Source of the DNA: Ignavibacteriales bacterium
Lineage (GTDB): Bacteria; Bacteroidota; Ignavibacteria; Ignavibacteriales; Ignavibacteriaceae
Assembly (NCBI GenBank): GCA_016707585.1
Contig: JADJHL010000003.1
Coordinates: 286,405-350,404, forward strand
Length of the DNA stretch: 64,000 nucleotides
Reading direction: 5' to 3'
Shown in pieces: positions 45,059-54,863 of this stretch. Each line of letters begins with the position of its first letter. Position 1 is the first letter of the stretch. The notes beneath the pieces were generated by a model. That model saw only the letters and a list, made by a program, of their open reading frames with translations. It did not search any database and was not told the origin of the DNA. The position numbers and the translations under genes were made by a program.

Positions 45059-46354
45059 TTATTTTGATTCTGTAAATAATGGAAATGAAGCAGTAAACTT
45101 TTTAACTTCTTCCTGTAGATCGTTTAGAGTCTTTTCATTTTCAAAGTTAGAAACTGCTTTATTAATTATTGAAGCAATAACTTCCATTTCCTTTTCTTTC
45201 ATTCCACGAGTTGTAAGAGCAGGAGTTCCAACACGAATTCCACTTGTTACAAACGGACTTCGTTTATCAAACGGAACCATATTTTTATTAACGGTAATTC
45301 CTGCATGTTCCAATGCAATTTCAGCTTGTTTACCAGTTATGTTTTTATTTGTAAGATCAATTAACATTAAATGATTATCAGTTCCGCCAGAAACAATGTT
45401 AAAATCATATTCTGTTAATTTTGCGGATAACGATTTTGCATTCTTTCTAATCTGCATAACATATTCTTTAAAGGAATCAGTTAGTGCCTCACCGAAAGCT
45501 ACAGCCTTTGCCATAATTATGTGCATCAACGGTCCTCCTTGAATTCCGGGCATAACCATACTATCAATCAGTTCAGACATCATTTTAACTCTATCACCTT
45601 TTGGTGTTGTTAAACCCCACAGATTTTCTTTGTCTCTACCGATAAGAATTATTCCTCCGCGAGGGCCGCGTAAAGTTTTGTGTGTTGTTGAAGTTACAAC
45701 ATCACAATGATCAATAGGACTGTTAAGCAAACCTTTTGCTATCAAACCTGCCGGATGAGCCATATCGCACATTAAAAAAGCACCAACAGAATCAGCAATT
45801 TCTCTAAATTTTTTGTAATCCCAATCTCTTGAATAAGCACTTGCACCGGTGATGATCAATTTTGGTTTTTCTTTTTTTGCAAGCTCAGCAATCTTATCAT
45901 AATCAAGTAAACCGGTTGCTTCATTTAATTCATATCCAACAGCTTCGTAAAGCTTTCCAGAAAAGTTAACGGGTGAACCGTGTGTTAAATGTCCACCGTG
46001 GGCTAAACTTAATCCAAGAAACTTGTCGCCAGGTTTTAGATAAGTCATCAACACAGCCATATTTGCTTGCGATCCGCTATGTGGCTGCACATTTACATAT
46101 TCGGCACCAAATAATTTCTTTAGTCTGTCGCGAGCAATGTCTTCAGCCTGATCAACAAATTCACAACCGCCATAGTATCTTTTGCCGGGATAACCTTCGG
46201 CATATTTATTTGTTAAAACTGAACCGGCAGCTTCTAACACAGCAGGACTTACAAAATTTTCGCTTGCTATTAATTCTAATTTGTTGGTTTGTCTTCCAAT
46301 TTCGGATTGTAGAACCTTAAAAATTTCAGCATCTTTTTTTAGATATGATTCCAT
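45059..46354 (-). CDS. glyA: serine hydroxymethyltransferase
   Basis: 431 residues. 'KLELIASENFVSPAVLEAAGS' and 'NKYAEGYPGKRYYGGCEFVD' are the classic start; the PLP Lys lies in VTSTTHKTLRGPRGG, and 'GTPALTTRGMKEKEM' near the C-terminus. It interconverts serine and glycine, supplying methylene-tetrahydrofolate. It ends 12 bases before tatC. Confidence 0.97.
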   Translation of the reverse strand: MESYLKKDAEIFKVLQSEIGRQTNKLELIASENFVSPAVLEAAGSVLTNKYAEGYPGKRYYGGCEFVDQAEDIARDRLKKLFGAEYVNVQPHSGSQANMAVLMTYLKPGDKFLGLSLAHGGHLTHGSPVNFSGKLYEAVGYELNEATGLLDYDKIAELAKKEKPKLIITGASAYSRDWDYKKFREIADSVGAFLMCDMAHPAGLIAKGLLNSPIDHCDVVTSTTHKTLRGPRGGIILIGRDKENLWGLTTPKGDRVKMMSELIDSMVMPGIQGGPLMHIIMAKAVAFGEALTDSFKEYVMQIRKNAKSLSAKLTEYDFNIVSGGTDNHLMLIDLTNKNITGKQAEIALEHAGITVNKNMVPFDKRSPFVTSGIRVGTPALTTRGMKEKEMEVIASIINKAVSNFENEKTLNDLQEEVKKFTASFPLFTESK

Positions 46355-46395
46355 ATTAACCGCTTATTTTGATGAATGATTAGGGTAAAATTAGA

Positions 46396-46425
46396 AAAGG
46401 TTTCCTGAAATCTCAAGAAACCTTT
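46396..46425 (-). terminator. hairpin after the outer-membrane protein gene
   Basis: AAAGGTTTC (46396-46404) and GAAACCTTT (46417-46425) form a 9-bp stem with a 12-base loop. On the minus strand TCTAATTTTA follows. It lies between the 46470 gene and glyA; the T run is weak. Confidence 0.55.
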
Positions 46426-46469
46426 ACATATAAATTAGATATAATATTTAAGTCTATTATAGAAAAAGT

Positions 46470-47726
46470 TTATTTATCGTAACGTAAAAACCAGAGTTCA
46501 CCAAAACTTAAACCCACATAGAGTTTAATTGCATTTTCATTTAATAAATTGTTGTCTGTTGTACCGCGATTAGAATATTCAATAGCAAAATCTATTGTAT
46601 TTTCTATTCCTAATGGATAAGATAATCCAGCAAAAGTTGAATACTGGTTAATATCATTTCCATTAAAAGTGTATGGTGTTTGTTCATAGCTAAAACCAAA
46701 TCGCCAAATAATTTGCTCCCACAGTGTCATTCCAACTGTTCTTTTAGCTTGATATTCCAATGCAGCGCTAAATTTATTTGCGTCCTTCAGGTTTGGATCA
46801 ATTTTTCCATCAAACTTATATTTGCTGAATGGTTGAAACATATAATCAAAACTTACACTGTATTCATCATTGAAGCTAAAACTTAAACCACCGTTTATTC
46901 TACCAGGAATTTCTGTCTTTGCTGTTCCACTTACTAAAGTATCAACAGTTAAATCTGATGTTGATGTATAAATAGTATCAGTATTTATACTGCCTAAATA
47001 ATTATATGCAAATCCAAATCTTAAATCAGACAAGAAATCTATCTTTAAATCTTTTGCAAGATTAGGTGAGATTAGGCCAACAGATGTTCCAAATCCTGTT
47101 GAGCGATGACTATTTTCATAAACTGTATTGATAAAATCATCATCATTTTCAAACTCACGAGTGAAAAGATAATTTTGATTACCAAAAAAATAATCAAGTG
47201 TAATTCCAACGGAAAAATTAAAAGGCAAATAAACCGATGTGCCTAAAAATACTTTGGACAATCCACCTTTACCTTCGTAAGTATCTGAAAGTGCAGGTAA
47301 ATCGTTATCGGCAGCACGATTTTGTTTTACTTTATAACTTACACTTGAGTAAGGAACAATACCGCTAACGGCACCAATTCCTAAACTTCGACTTACGGGA
47401 AAACCAAATGTAAATCCTGTAAACTCAACCTCACTTGTAAAATTTGATTGATTAGCATCCGAAATTAATATGCCTTTATATCCTAATCCTAACTCAATTC
47501 TGGTGCTTGAAAGTGCTGACCAACTTGCAGGATTTGAAGTAAGTAAATGATCTGGATCTAATTGCGTGATTCCTAAATTTCCAATACCAATCATCTTTGG
47601 TGAATACCCGTATTCTAAATCACCAATTCCTGATCTAGTATAGACTGAACCATTTTGTGCATTAGTAATTGACACAACTAAAACGCTAAATAATAGGATA
47701 AATTTTATTGAAAGAAAATTTCTCAT
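46470..47726 (-). CDS. outer-membrane beta-barrel protein (FadL/PorV-like)
   Basis: 418 residues with a signal peptide (1-23, ending TNAQ). 'LTSNPASWSAL' near residue 60 is the NPA motif of FadL-like transporters. Alternating Gly/aromatic strands run through to the last strand 'LYVGLSFGELWFLRYD'. It may carry a hydrophobic ligand or, as PorV does, support type IX secretion, which the window's sorting domains require. It starts nine bases after the lipoprotein gene at 47736, with which it is co-transcribed. Confidence 0.82.
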   Translation of the reverse strand: MRNFLSIKFILLFSVLVVSITNAQNGSVYTRSGIGDLEYGYSPKMIGIGNLGITQLDPDHLLTSNPASWSALSSTRIELGLGYKGILISDANQSNFTSEVEFTGFTFGFPVSRSLGIGAVSGIVPYSSVSYKVKQNRAADNDLPALSDTYEGKGGLSKVFLGTSVYLPFNFSVGITLDYFFGNQNYLFTREFENDDDFINTVYENSHRSTGFGTSVGLISPNLAKDLKIDFLSDLRFGFAYNYLGSINTDTIYTSTSDLTVDTLVSGTAKTEIPGRINGGLSFSFNDEYSVSFDYMFQPFSKYKFDGKIDPNLKDANKFSAALEYQAKRTVGMTLWEQIIWRFGFSYEQTPYTFNGNDINQYSTFAGLSYPLGIENTIDFAIEYSNRGTTDNNLLNENAIKLYVGLSFGELWFLRYDK

Positions 47727-47735
47727 TAAATATTT

Positions 47736-48914
47736 CTACCTTCTGGAAAATACAATTTCTAATTTAGGTCTTTGAGATACATTAGCAGCGTTACTGCCTT
47801 TAATTGCAAATATCTCAATTCCATAAAGTTCACTTGATGCTTTAACTATAAATCCTTGATTTGTAATATTACCACCAATTGTGCGTACTAATTCTGTAAC
47901 CTTACCAGTAAATGTTGCACCACTTCTACTAAGTGATGCATAAACACCAGAATAAACACTATCAATTGTTGAATCAGCAATTAGATAAGCTGTTAAAGCA
48001 TTATTATAAGGTTTGCCAAATTTGGTTTGCAAAGTATCTACAGTTAATGTAAGTGTTGCTGAGTTTATCGTAATATCTTTTGGGAGTGATGATAAATCAA
48101 AAAATAATTTTGCTTCAGTTGAAAGACTGGATTGGATTACTAAATTTTCAGGACCAGCATCAAATCTATTTCCGGTAACAAAACTAATATCAGCAAAAGT
48201 ATAAGCATAAACTGTATCGATATAAACACCGGGTTTTTCAATAACATAAGTAAGTAATGGTTGATCTTCACCTGTTGAACTTAAAGCCGAAAAACCTAAT
48301 ACTTTTTGTGATTCACTTTTTGGACTTATCAAAATTCCATAGTTAGTATAATCTAAACTTGTATCTGCAAAAGAATGCAACCAGGATGATGTTACTGATG
48401 TATCTATATGGAAAGTATAAAGTGTATCATTGTCTGTTTCACGAAATGAACTTACATTTATGTTATCATAAGACAATAAACCGAAACTATCAGCAGAAAA
48501 AGTTGACGATGACCAGTTGCTGTTAATTTTATAAACATCATAATCAAAGGCAGCACTTGAATCACCAAATTTATAATCTTTCACTAAGCTAACCCAGGAA
48601 TCAAGAACATTTATTTTGTTCGATTTAATATCAGCAATGATTGTATCAGCAAGGCTAAACTTATATTTAATCATTGAATAAGCTGTTGCATTTTCAGCTT
48701 TACCTATTAACAATCTTGCTGAACCACCAAGTGAATAAACATGTTCAAAAGAATTTGATGATTGGGTAACTGAATCGCTACTGAATTTATATAAACCTAC
48801 ACCATCAAGATTATCCACGTAACCAACACCAAGATCGGTTGGTGAATCATTACAGCTAATTAATATCAATGCAAAAATTGCAGGAATTAAGAAGGGAAAG
48901 AATTTTTTAATCAC
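47736..48914 (-). CDS. lipoprotein, DUF4270/DNRLRE-like
   Basis: 392 residues. The lipobox is LILISCNDSPTDLG. The C-terminal part 'AKLFFDLSSLPKDITINSATLTLTVD' fits beta-sandwich DNRLRE/DUF4270-like exported proteins. It precedes the FadL/PorV-like protein on the same strand, seven bases after gmhB. No enzymatic function can be given; a surface or periplasmic partner of the barrel is a reasonable guess. Confidence 0.72.
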   Translation of the reverse strand: MIKKFFPFLIPAIFALILISCNDSPTDLGVGYVDNLDGVGLYKFSSDSVTQSSNSFEHVYSLGGSARLLIGKAENATAYSMIKYKFSLADTIIADIKSNKINVLDSWVSLVKDYKFGDSSAAFDYDVYKINSNWSSSTFSADSFGLLSYDNINVSSFRETDNDTLYTFHIDTSVTSSWLHSFADTSLDYTNYGILISPKSESQKVLGFSALSSTGEDQPLLTYVIEKPGVYIDTVYAYTFADISFVTGNRFDAGPENLVIQSSLSTEAKLFFDLSSLPKDITINSATLTLTVDTLQTKFGKPYNNALTAYLIADSTIDSVYSGVYASLSRSGATFTGKVTELVRTIGGNITNQGFIVKASSELYGIEIFAIKGSNAANVSQRPKLEIVFSRR

Positions 48915-48920
48915 TAAAAG

Positions 48921-49493
48921 TTACTCCACAAAATCTTTAATAATAAATTTAGACGCATCAGTTAGATTTTCGGCTACAAAACTGGGTAAATAATTTTCTT
49001 TTTGCAAGATATAAAAACTATCTGAACCATAACCTGTTTTTACAAGTATTGTTTTAAGACCAGCATTTTGCCCTGCTCTAACGTCGGCAACTGTATCACC
49101 AATGATATATGAACTTGAAAGATCAATATTCAAATCTTTTGCAGCATCTAATATCATTTTTGGCGATGGTTTTCTACACGAACATTCATCTTTACTGTTA
49201 AAATCGGGATGAAATGGACAATAATAAAATGCATCAATTTTTACATTAAATTTTTGCAACTGATTATTTATTTCATCATTAACTGCTTCTACTTCATCTT
49301 TGGTTATTAAACCACGAGCAACACCGGATTGATTAGAAATTACGATAAGTAAATAATTGTAATCATTCTTAAGAAGTGCTAATGCTTGCCCTGTTTCAGG
49401 AAACAATTTAAGATGTTCTGGATCACCAAGGTAACCTGGATCTTCGTTTAATGTTCCATCACGATCTAAAAAAACGGCTTTGTTCAACATCAA
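48921..49493 (-). CDS. gmhB: D-glycero-beta-D-manno-heptose-1,7-bisphosphate 7-phosphatase
   Basis: 190 residues, HAD fold. 'AVFLDRDGTLNEDPGYL' holds the nucleophile Asp pair, 'YCPFHPDFNSKDECSCRKPSP' is the zinc-binding loop typical of GmhB, and 'YIIGDTVADVRAGQNAG' the final acidic motif. It makes heptose 1-phosphate for LPS core sugars. It lies seven bases from glgA on the same strand. Confidence 0.92.
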   Translation of the reverse strand: MMLNKAVFLDRDGTLNEDPGYLGDPEHLKLFPETGQALALLKNDYNYLLIVISNQSGVARGLITKDEVEAVNDEINNQLQKFNVKIDAFYYCPFHPDFNSKDECSCRKPSPKMILDAAKDLNIDLSSSYIIGDTVADVRAGQNAGLKTILVKTGYGSDSFYILQKENYLPSFVAENLTDASKFIIKDFVE

Positions 49494-49500
49494 TTATTTG

Positions 49501-50997
49501 TTAATCAGATGAAAGCATTGTCTTGTAAAGTTCAATATATCTTTTAGCTGAAACATCCCAGCTAAAATCTAACTTCATTCCTGCGCGCATAATTTTTTGC
49601 CAAACTTTTTTATCTTCAAAAGCTTTAACTGCTCGTTTGATTTCTTTAATCATCTCTTCAGCATCATACTTTTTGAAAACGAATCCCGTTCCTTCTTCAG
49701 TCTTATCATTAAACTTAACAACCGTATCAGCCAATCCACCAGTTTCCCTAACAATCGGAACTGTTCCATATGCTAAACTGTACATTTGGTTCAATCCACA
49801 AGGCTCATATTTAGAAGGCATCAAGAACATATCAGAGCCAGCTTCAATCAAATGAGCAAGTTCATCATTAAATCCTAAATAAGAAGCAAACTTCTTTGGA
49901 TATTTAGACGCCATTTTATCAAATAATGCGTGGTATTTTTGATCGCCAGTACCAAGCAAAACAACTTGAACATCAAGTTTCATTAAATCAGCAAAAGCTT
50001 TTTGCACTAAGTCCAATCCTTTTGAATCAAACAATCTTGATATTAAACCAATGATTGGAATATTTTCATCAAATGGTAGATTGAATCTTTCAGCAAGTTC
50101 TTTTTTATTGTTTAATTTTTCTTCAATGTTCTTTGCAGAATAATTTGTCGGGATTTGTTTATCCTTTTCCGGATTCCAAACATTTTTGTCTATACCGTTT
50201 ACAATTCCAAATAATGAATCTTTTCGTTTTGCTAAAACATCTTTTAATCCTTCACCATATTCCTCTTTGGTTCTTATTTCATTTGCGTAAGTCTGGCTTA
50301 CTGTATTGATAACATCAGCAAACATCAATCCACTTTTCATAAAGTTGATTTTGCCGTTATGTACGATTCCTTTAGAAACTGATTCTAGTTCTTTTGGTAA
50401 TCCAGTTTTCTTAAAAGTCGTTACAGGAAACTCGCCTTGATAAGCAAGATTGTGAACTGTAAACAAAGTTTTAAAAGTATCAAAACCTTCCTGATCTTTA
50501 TAAACAGTTTTAAGGTAAGCTGGAATCAATCCGCATTGCCAATCGTTTAGATGAATTACATCTGGAATCCAACCAAGCTTAATAATTAACTCCATAACTG
50601 ATCTACTTAATAAAATAAATCGTTCATCGTTATCGGGATAATCTTTACCGGTTTTAGGATCTACATATAAACTATTTCTGCTGCCAAAATATTCCTGGTT
50701 ATCAAGAAAATAAATTTGAACTCTAACTCTTGGACCTGGTAAGAAACAAGATTTTAATGAAAAGATGACATCTTTATCACCAATTTTAACTTGTAAATCT
50801 TTTAATCTTACAATTTCGTGAATCTTAAATTTTCGATCATCAACTGCACCATATTTTGGGATCACAATCCTAACTTCGTGTCCAAGTTCAGATAACATTT
50901 GTGGTAAAGCAGATGAAACGTCAGCCAAACCGCCTGTTTTAACAAACGGAAAAACTTCGGATGATACAAATAAAATTTTGAGTTTTTTTGCGGCCAT
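49501..50997 (-). CDS. glgA: glycogen synthase (ADP-glucose)
   Basis: The start is ATG at 50997 (MAAKKLKILFVSSEVFPF), because AGGAAG lies ten bases upstream; an earlier in-frame ATG at 51027 is less likely. 498 residues. 'EVFPFVKTGGLADVSSALP' is the GT5 signature with the Lys that binds ADP-glucose. 'LNDWQCGLIPAYL', 'FTVHNLAYQGEFP' and the C-terminal 'PSKYEPCGLNQMYSLAYGT' (EPCGLxQ) complete it. First gene of a unit with gmhB and the two envelope genes. Confidence 0.95.
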   Translation of the reverse strand: MAAKKLKILFVSSEVFPFVKTGGLADVSSALPQMLSELGHEVRIVIPKYGAVDDRKFKIHEIVRLKDLQVKIGDKDVIFSLKSCFLPGPRVRVQIYFLDNQEYFGSRNSLYVDPKTGKDYPDNDERFILLSRSVMELIIKLGWIPDVIHLNDWQCGLIPAYLKTVYKDQEGFDTFKTLFTVHNLAYQGEFPVTTFKKTGLPKELESVSKGIVHNGKINFMKSGLMFADVINTVSQTYANEIRTKEEYGEGLKDVLAKRKDSLFGIVNGIDKNVWNPEKDKQIPTNYSAKNIEEKLNNKKELAERFNLPFDENIPIIGLISRLFDSKGLDLVQKAFADLMKLDVQVVLLGTGDQKYHALFDKMASKYPKKFASYLGFNDELAHLIEAGSDMFLMPSKYEPCGLNQMYSLAYGTVPIVRETGGLADTVVKFNDKTEEGTGFVFKKYDAEEMIKEIKRAVKAFEDKKVWQKIMRAGMKLDFSWDVSAKRYIELYKTMLSSD

Positions 50998-51164
50998 TGT
51001 TGTTATTCTTCCTAAAATGATGCGCAAAAATACGAAAAATTAAGCTCGTTCTCAAAAAATCAGTCGCTTTATAATTTTAAAAATTATTAATGTGCGCAAT
51101 TTGGTCTTATTTCTAAGCTTGACTAAAAAAGACTATATTTAAGCCAGATAAATCAAAGAATTGT

Positions 51165-51722
51165 ATGAAAATATTTTACTTAAATTCATTCAGCCCTTCA
51201 CTCATTCTTGTCCTAATTACTTTACTGGTCTCCTGCGGTACTTCAACAAGTTCCAGGTATTCAAAAAATGATGAGCAGAAAAAAAATGAGAATACTTCGA
51301 ACGAAGATAAAAGTGTAAACACATCTACTTTAAAGGAGGATTTTGATATCACTCCATACAAAACTGAAATTGTTATCCCTGAGAAAAAAACTTACAATGG
51401 AAAGAATGATAAAAATATCTGGTTTGATTACGGAACTCCACAAACTGAAACTAAACTCAAATCTCTCGTTGGAACTGAAGAAGGATTTCGTGTATTAGTT
51501 CTCACAACTGATAATCTCGAAGAAGCAAACCAAATAAAAGCTGATGTTTATTTTAGTAAAAACGCTGATGAAGTTTATGTTGATTTTGAACCACCGTTTT
51601 ACAAAGTGAAAGTTGGAGATTTTGATTCGCAAAAATCCGCAGATGAACTAAAGTTTAAACTGAATCAGCTTGGCTATAAAGAAGCAAAAGTTATCAAAGA
51701 TAAAATCAATATTTTTAAGTAA
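51165..51722 (+). CDS. lipoprotein with SPOR domain
   Basis: 185 residues. A lipobox (LVSCGTSTSS) gives an outer-membrane anchor. A charged linker (about 30-100) follows, and the last 80 residues are a SPOR domain (FRVLVLTTDNLEEANQIKAD...YKVKVGDFDSQKSADELK...GYKEAKVI). SPOR binds denuded glycan strands at the septum. Its stop overlaps the hutI start (TAATG). Confidence 0.87.
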   Translation: MKIFYLNSFSPSLILVLITLLVSCGTSTSSRYSKNDEQKKNENTSNEDKSVNTSTLKEDFDITPYKTEIVIPEKKTYNGKNDKNIWFDYGTPQTETKLKSLVGTEEGFRVLVLTTDNLEEANQIKADVYFSKNADEVYVDFEPPFYKVKVGDFDSQKSADELKFKLNQLGYKEAKVIKDKINIFK

Positions 51723-52963
51723 TGTTAAAACTCTTTTACAATCTTTCACAAATTGTTACTTGCAACAGCAATGGTATAGGATATAAACGTGGTAAAGATT
51801 TATCCGATATTGGATTGATTGAAAATCATTCTGTTGTTGTAGAAAACGGTTTGATAAAAGATATAATTCCAAATTACACATCAAATAAGTTTACCGCTGA
51901 TGAAAAGATTGATTTATCAGGTAAAACTATTTTACCTGGCTTAATTGATTGCCATACTCATACAGCATTTGCTGGATCACGTGCAAATGAGTTTAAAGAA
52001 AAAATTGCAGGTGTTCATTACGAAGAAATTGCAAAACGCGGCGGTGGAATTTTAACAACTGTTAATGCTGTTCGTAACACCTCCCTAACTGATCTTGTAG
52101 AAATTATAAAGCCCAGAGTACAGGAATTTATTGCTCAAGGTGTTACTACATTAGAAATTAAAAGTGGTTATGGATTAGATTTTGAAAATGAAATTAAACT
52201 TCTTCACGCAATTAAAATCTTAAACGAAATCTTTCCTATTGATATTGTTTCTACTTTTCTTGGTGCACATACTTTTCCTCCAGAGTTCAAAGACAATCAT
52301 TCAGGTTATGTTGATTTAATTATTCATAAGATGATTCCACATATTGCAAAAAATAATCTTGCAGAATTTTGTGATGGATTTTGTGAATCAACTGCATTTA
52401 CTTCCCAAGAAATTGATAAAATATTTTCTGCTGCTGCAAAAACTGGATTAAAATTAAAATTGCACACAGAACAATTTAACAATGTTGGTGGATTAGATAT
52501 TGCCCTAAAACACAATGCAAAAAGTGTAGATCATTTAGAAGTTTTGAGAGAAGAAGATTATACTAAGTTTAAGAACTCAGAAACTGTTGCTGTTTTACTT
52601 CCCGGTGTATCACTTTTCCTTGATTATCAATTTGCACCAGCAAGAAAGCTAATCGAGAACAATGCTATTATAGCAATTGCAACAGATTACAATCCCGGTT
52701 CATCACACATTCTTAATCTTCAACTCATAATGAGTTTGGCTTCAATCAAAATGAAAATGAAGATTGAAGAAGTTATAAATGCTGTTACAATAAATGCAGC
52801 TAAAGCTTTAAATCGTGAAAATATTGCTGGAAGTATTGAGATCGGTAAGCAAGCAGATTTTGCTGTGTTTGATGTTTCTGATTATTCGGAAATAATTTAT
52901 AATGTTGGAAGAAATCTCTTATCTCATACAATTAAAGATGGCGAGATAATTTTTCAAAATTAG
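51722..52963 (+). CDS. hutI: imidazolonepropionase
   Basis: 413 residues, amidohydrolase fold. The metal motif is LIDCHTHTAFAGSRANEF. 'TTLEIKSGYGLD', 'TFLGAHTFPPEF' and 'IAIATDYNPGSSH' are family marks. It hydrolyses 4-imidazolone-5-propionate to formiminoglutamate in histidine breakdown. No hutH or hutU is in the window. It is coupled to the SPOR lipoprotein by a one-base overlap, which looks accidental in function. Confidence 0.95.
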   Translation: MLKLFYNLSQIVTCNSNGIGYKRGKDLSDIGLIENHSVVVENGLIKDIIPNYTSNKFTADEKIDLSGKTILPGLIDCHTHTAFAGSRANEFKEKIAGVHYEEIAKRGGGILTTVNAVRNTSLTDLVEIIKPRVQEFIAQGVTTLEIKSGYGLDFENEIKLLHAIKILNEIFPIDIVSTFLGAHTFPPEFKDNHSGYVDLIIHKMIPHIAKNNLAEFCDGFCESTAFTSQEIDKIFSAAAKTGLKLKLHTEQFNNVGGLDIALKHNAKSVDHLEVLREEDYTKFKNSETVAVLLPGVSLFLDYQFAPARKLIENNAIIAIATDYNPGSSHILNLQLIMSLASIKMKMKIEEVINAVTINAAKALNRENIAGSIEIGKQADFAVFDVSDYSEIIYNVGRNLLSHTIKDGEIIFQN

Positions 52964-52973
52964 TCTTGTAAAG

Positions 52974-53033
52974 CTTGGTGCCTTTGTGGTAGAATGTTTT
53001 TGTTCTTTGCCACCAAGACTCAAAGTCACAAGG
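52974..53033. repeat. intergenic repeat (GGTGCCTTTGTGGT type)
   Basis: CTTGGTGCCTTTGTGGT and CCACCAAGACTCAAAGTCACAAG (ending near 53033) are imperfect inverted copies around a T-rich loop. The motif resembles the widespread Bacteroidota intergenic element built from 'CTTTGTG.C.TTTGTGG'. It lies between convergent hutI and the Ig-like lipoprotein unit. Confidence 0.65.
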
Positions 53034-53087
53034 AAATTAATTAATTGAATTTATTTATTTTTGGATTTTGAATATGAAATAGTTTTT

Positions 53088-53195
53088 TTAAACCCTCAAA
53101 TATCCATCCATTCTTGATTCAATCTCGTTCTTCCAGGCTTTGTCAATCAATTTTCTTTCTTTAATTGAAATAAAACCATTATGGGATTTCTTCAT
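53088..53195 (-). CDS. small ORF coupled to the Ig-like lipoprotein gene
   Basis: 35 residues, MKKSHNGFISIKERKLIDKA and then WKNEIESRMDGYLRV. The start overlaps the stop of the 53195 gene as TGATG, which would couple translation. 'AWKNEIESRMDGY' is faintly like the C-terminal end of small addiction-module proteins (W..EI..R), but the N-terminal half of that family is missing. It may be a remnant or a chance ORF. Confidence 0.3.
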   Translation of the reverse strand: MKKSHNGFISIKERKLIDKAWKNEIESRMDGYLRV

Positions 53196-54863
53196 CACTC
53201 AAACTCAATATTATTATCAGTTACGCTCCAACGTGGACGAAGTTTAATTGTATCCGCAACAATCTTAAATTCTTCTGAATATTTAAATGGTTCAGGATAA
53301 CCTTTTGAAAATGTTTTACTACTATCAGAATCAGAATAAAGCCATAGCGTATAAGTTCCAGGCTCAACTCTTGTAAAAGAGTATGTTGATGTTTTATCTG
53401 GAATAGCTGTATAAAATTTCTTTTCATCTTTTGGATTTTGCAAAACAAGAACAACATCTGGGTTTGTTGTTGTTAACTTTCCTGATATTCCTGTAAACTC
53501 AACGCCGGCTATGGTCTGAAATCTTAACTGGTAAATAGAATCAACTTTATTGCCTGCTGCATCCTTTATTTTAGAGAGATCAATTTTAACATCATAAACT
53601 GTTTCAGGTTTCAAATCTTTTAAAGGTTTAATTTTTAATGTAGCATCATCAATAAACTCAAGATCAAAGCTTACTTTATTTTTAGATGTATCTGCAAACT
53701 GAATAGCATTCTTAATATCTTTATCTGCAATTACATCATCAAAAAATATTTCTATTCCAGGATTTATAAAATCAATCGAACTATTTCTATTTGGATTTGT
53801 TTTGTAAAGTTTCGCAAAAGAAGTATCAACTTTTTCACTTACTGCAATACTTGTTAATTCATTTTCAAAAACATTTCCAATTAAATCTTTTAGTCTTTCA
53901 GCACGCAGGTAATAAATGTTTTGTAATGATAGAGAATCAGTTAATCCTAAAACAAATTCTTCTTTTTTTGATTTGCTCTGGTATGAATATCCAACAGGAA
54001 TTATTTTATTACTCGTAGAATCAATTAAACTAAAATTATTTTTACTGTAAGTTGCTGAATCACATTCTTCACTAAGTGTAACAACAATATGATTTCTATC
54101 TGTCATTACAGAGGTTAATAATCTCGGTTGAAGTGTATCAACTTTCATCAGCCAGAAATCTAAACCTGTGTATGATGAATCAGTACCAAGCAAAGAAATA
54201 TTTTTGCTCGGTATTCCAATCCAATCCTGATCCGCTTGATAAAGTAAATCTCTGAATTGATCTTTAACAGCAAAAACTCTGTATGTTGATTCAGCTATTC
54301 CTTTTAATTTGTAATCACCATCTTTTCCAATCTGAGAAATGTAATCAGGTTTTCTGTTAAGATATTTTGTTGTATCATCTACAAACTTGTATGCAAATAT
54401 TAAAGCTCCTTCTTTTTCTTTACCATAAACCTTACCTGCAATTGATCTTTTATCTATTTGATTTCCTGTTGCAAATGAAAACGAATAAGAATTAGCCATC
54501 CTGTTTTTGTTGTTAACATCAACTACATCCGTACCGATTGTTACAACATAAGTAACACTGTCTTTTAATCCTTCGGGAAAACTAATTTCAACAGATGTGC
54601 CGCTCCAGCTTATTTCAGGCTGTTTATCTAAAGCAGGAGAAATAAATAATGCATCTTTAAAAGATCGTTTATCTACATACTCAGAAAAATCAAATTCAAT
54701 AAAATCATTTACAAAGTTTGTGGTTTCATTATCGGGATATGAAAAAATAATTTCAGGTGGAATCTTATCAACTTCTCCCCCCGCCTGGCGGCAATTGGTT
54801 TGCACATCCAGCTAAGAATAATACTGATGTGAGTAAAAAATAACATCTGATAAACTTTTTCAA
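53195..54863 (-). pseudogene. Ig-like (Big_5) lipoprotein, frameshifted within the N-terminus
   Basis: The long frame begins after a run of six G (plus-strand C at 54777-54782). Upstream, in the other frame, a TTG at 54863 opens 'KKFIRCYFLLTSVLFLAGC' and then ANQLPPGG, a perfect lipoprotein signal. With five G the two join to 555 residues: signal, lipobox LAGC, then 'GGGEVDKIPPEIIFSYPDNE', the usual Bacteroidota arrangement. The body has two Big_5-like units (IEFDFSEYVDKRSF; IEIFFDDVIADKD) around middle beta domains. Translation as given would produce a protein without export signal. Immediately follows the mltG stop. Confidence 0.87.

Noticed and set aside
52963..53040. Attachment site or IS end after hutI
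   Set aside because: No integrase or transposase and no flanking duplication; the sequence fits a common intergenic repeat.
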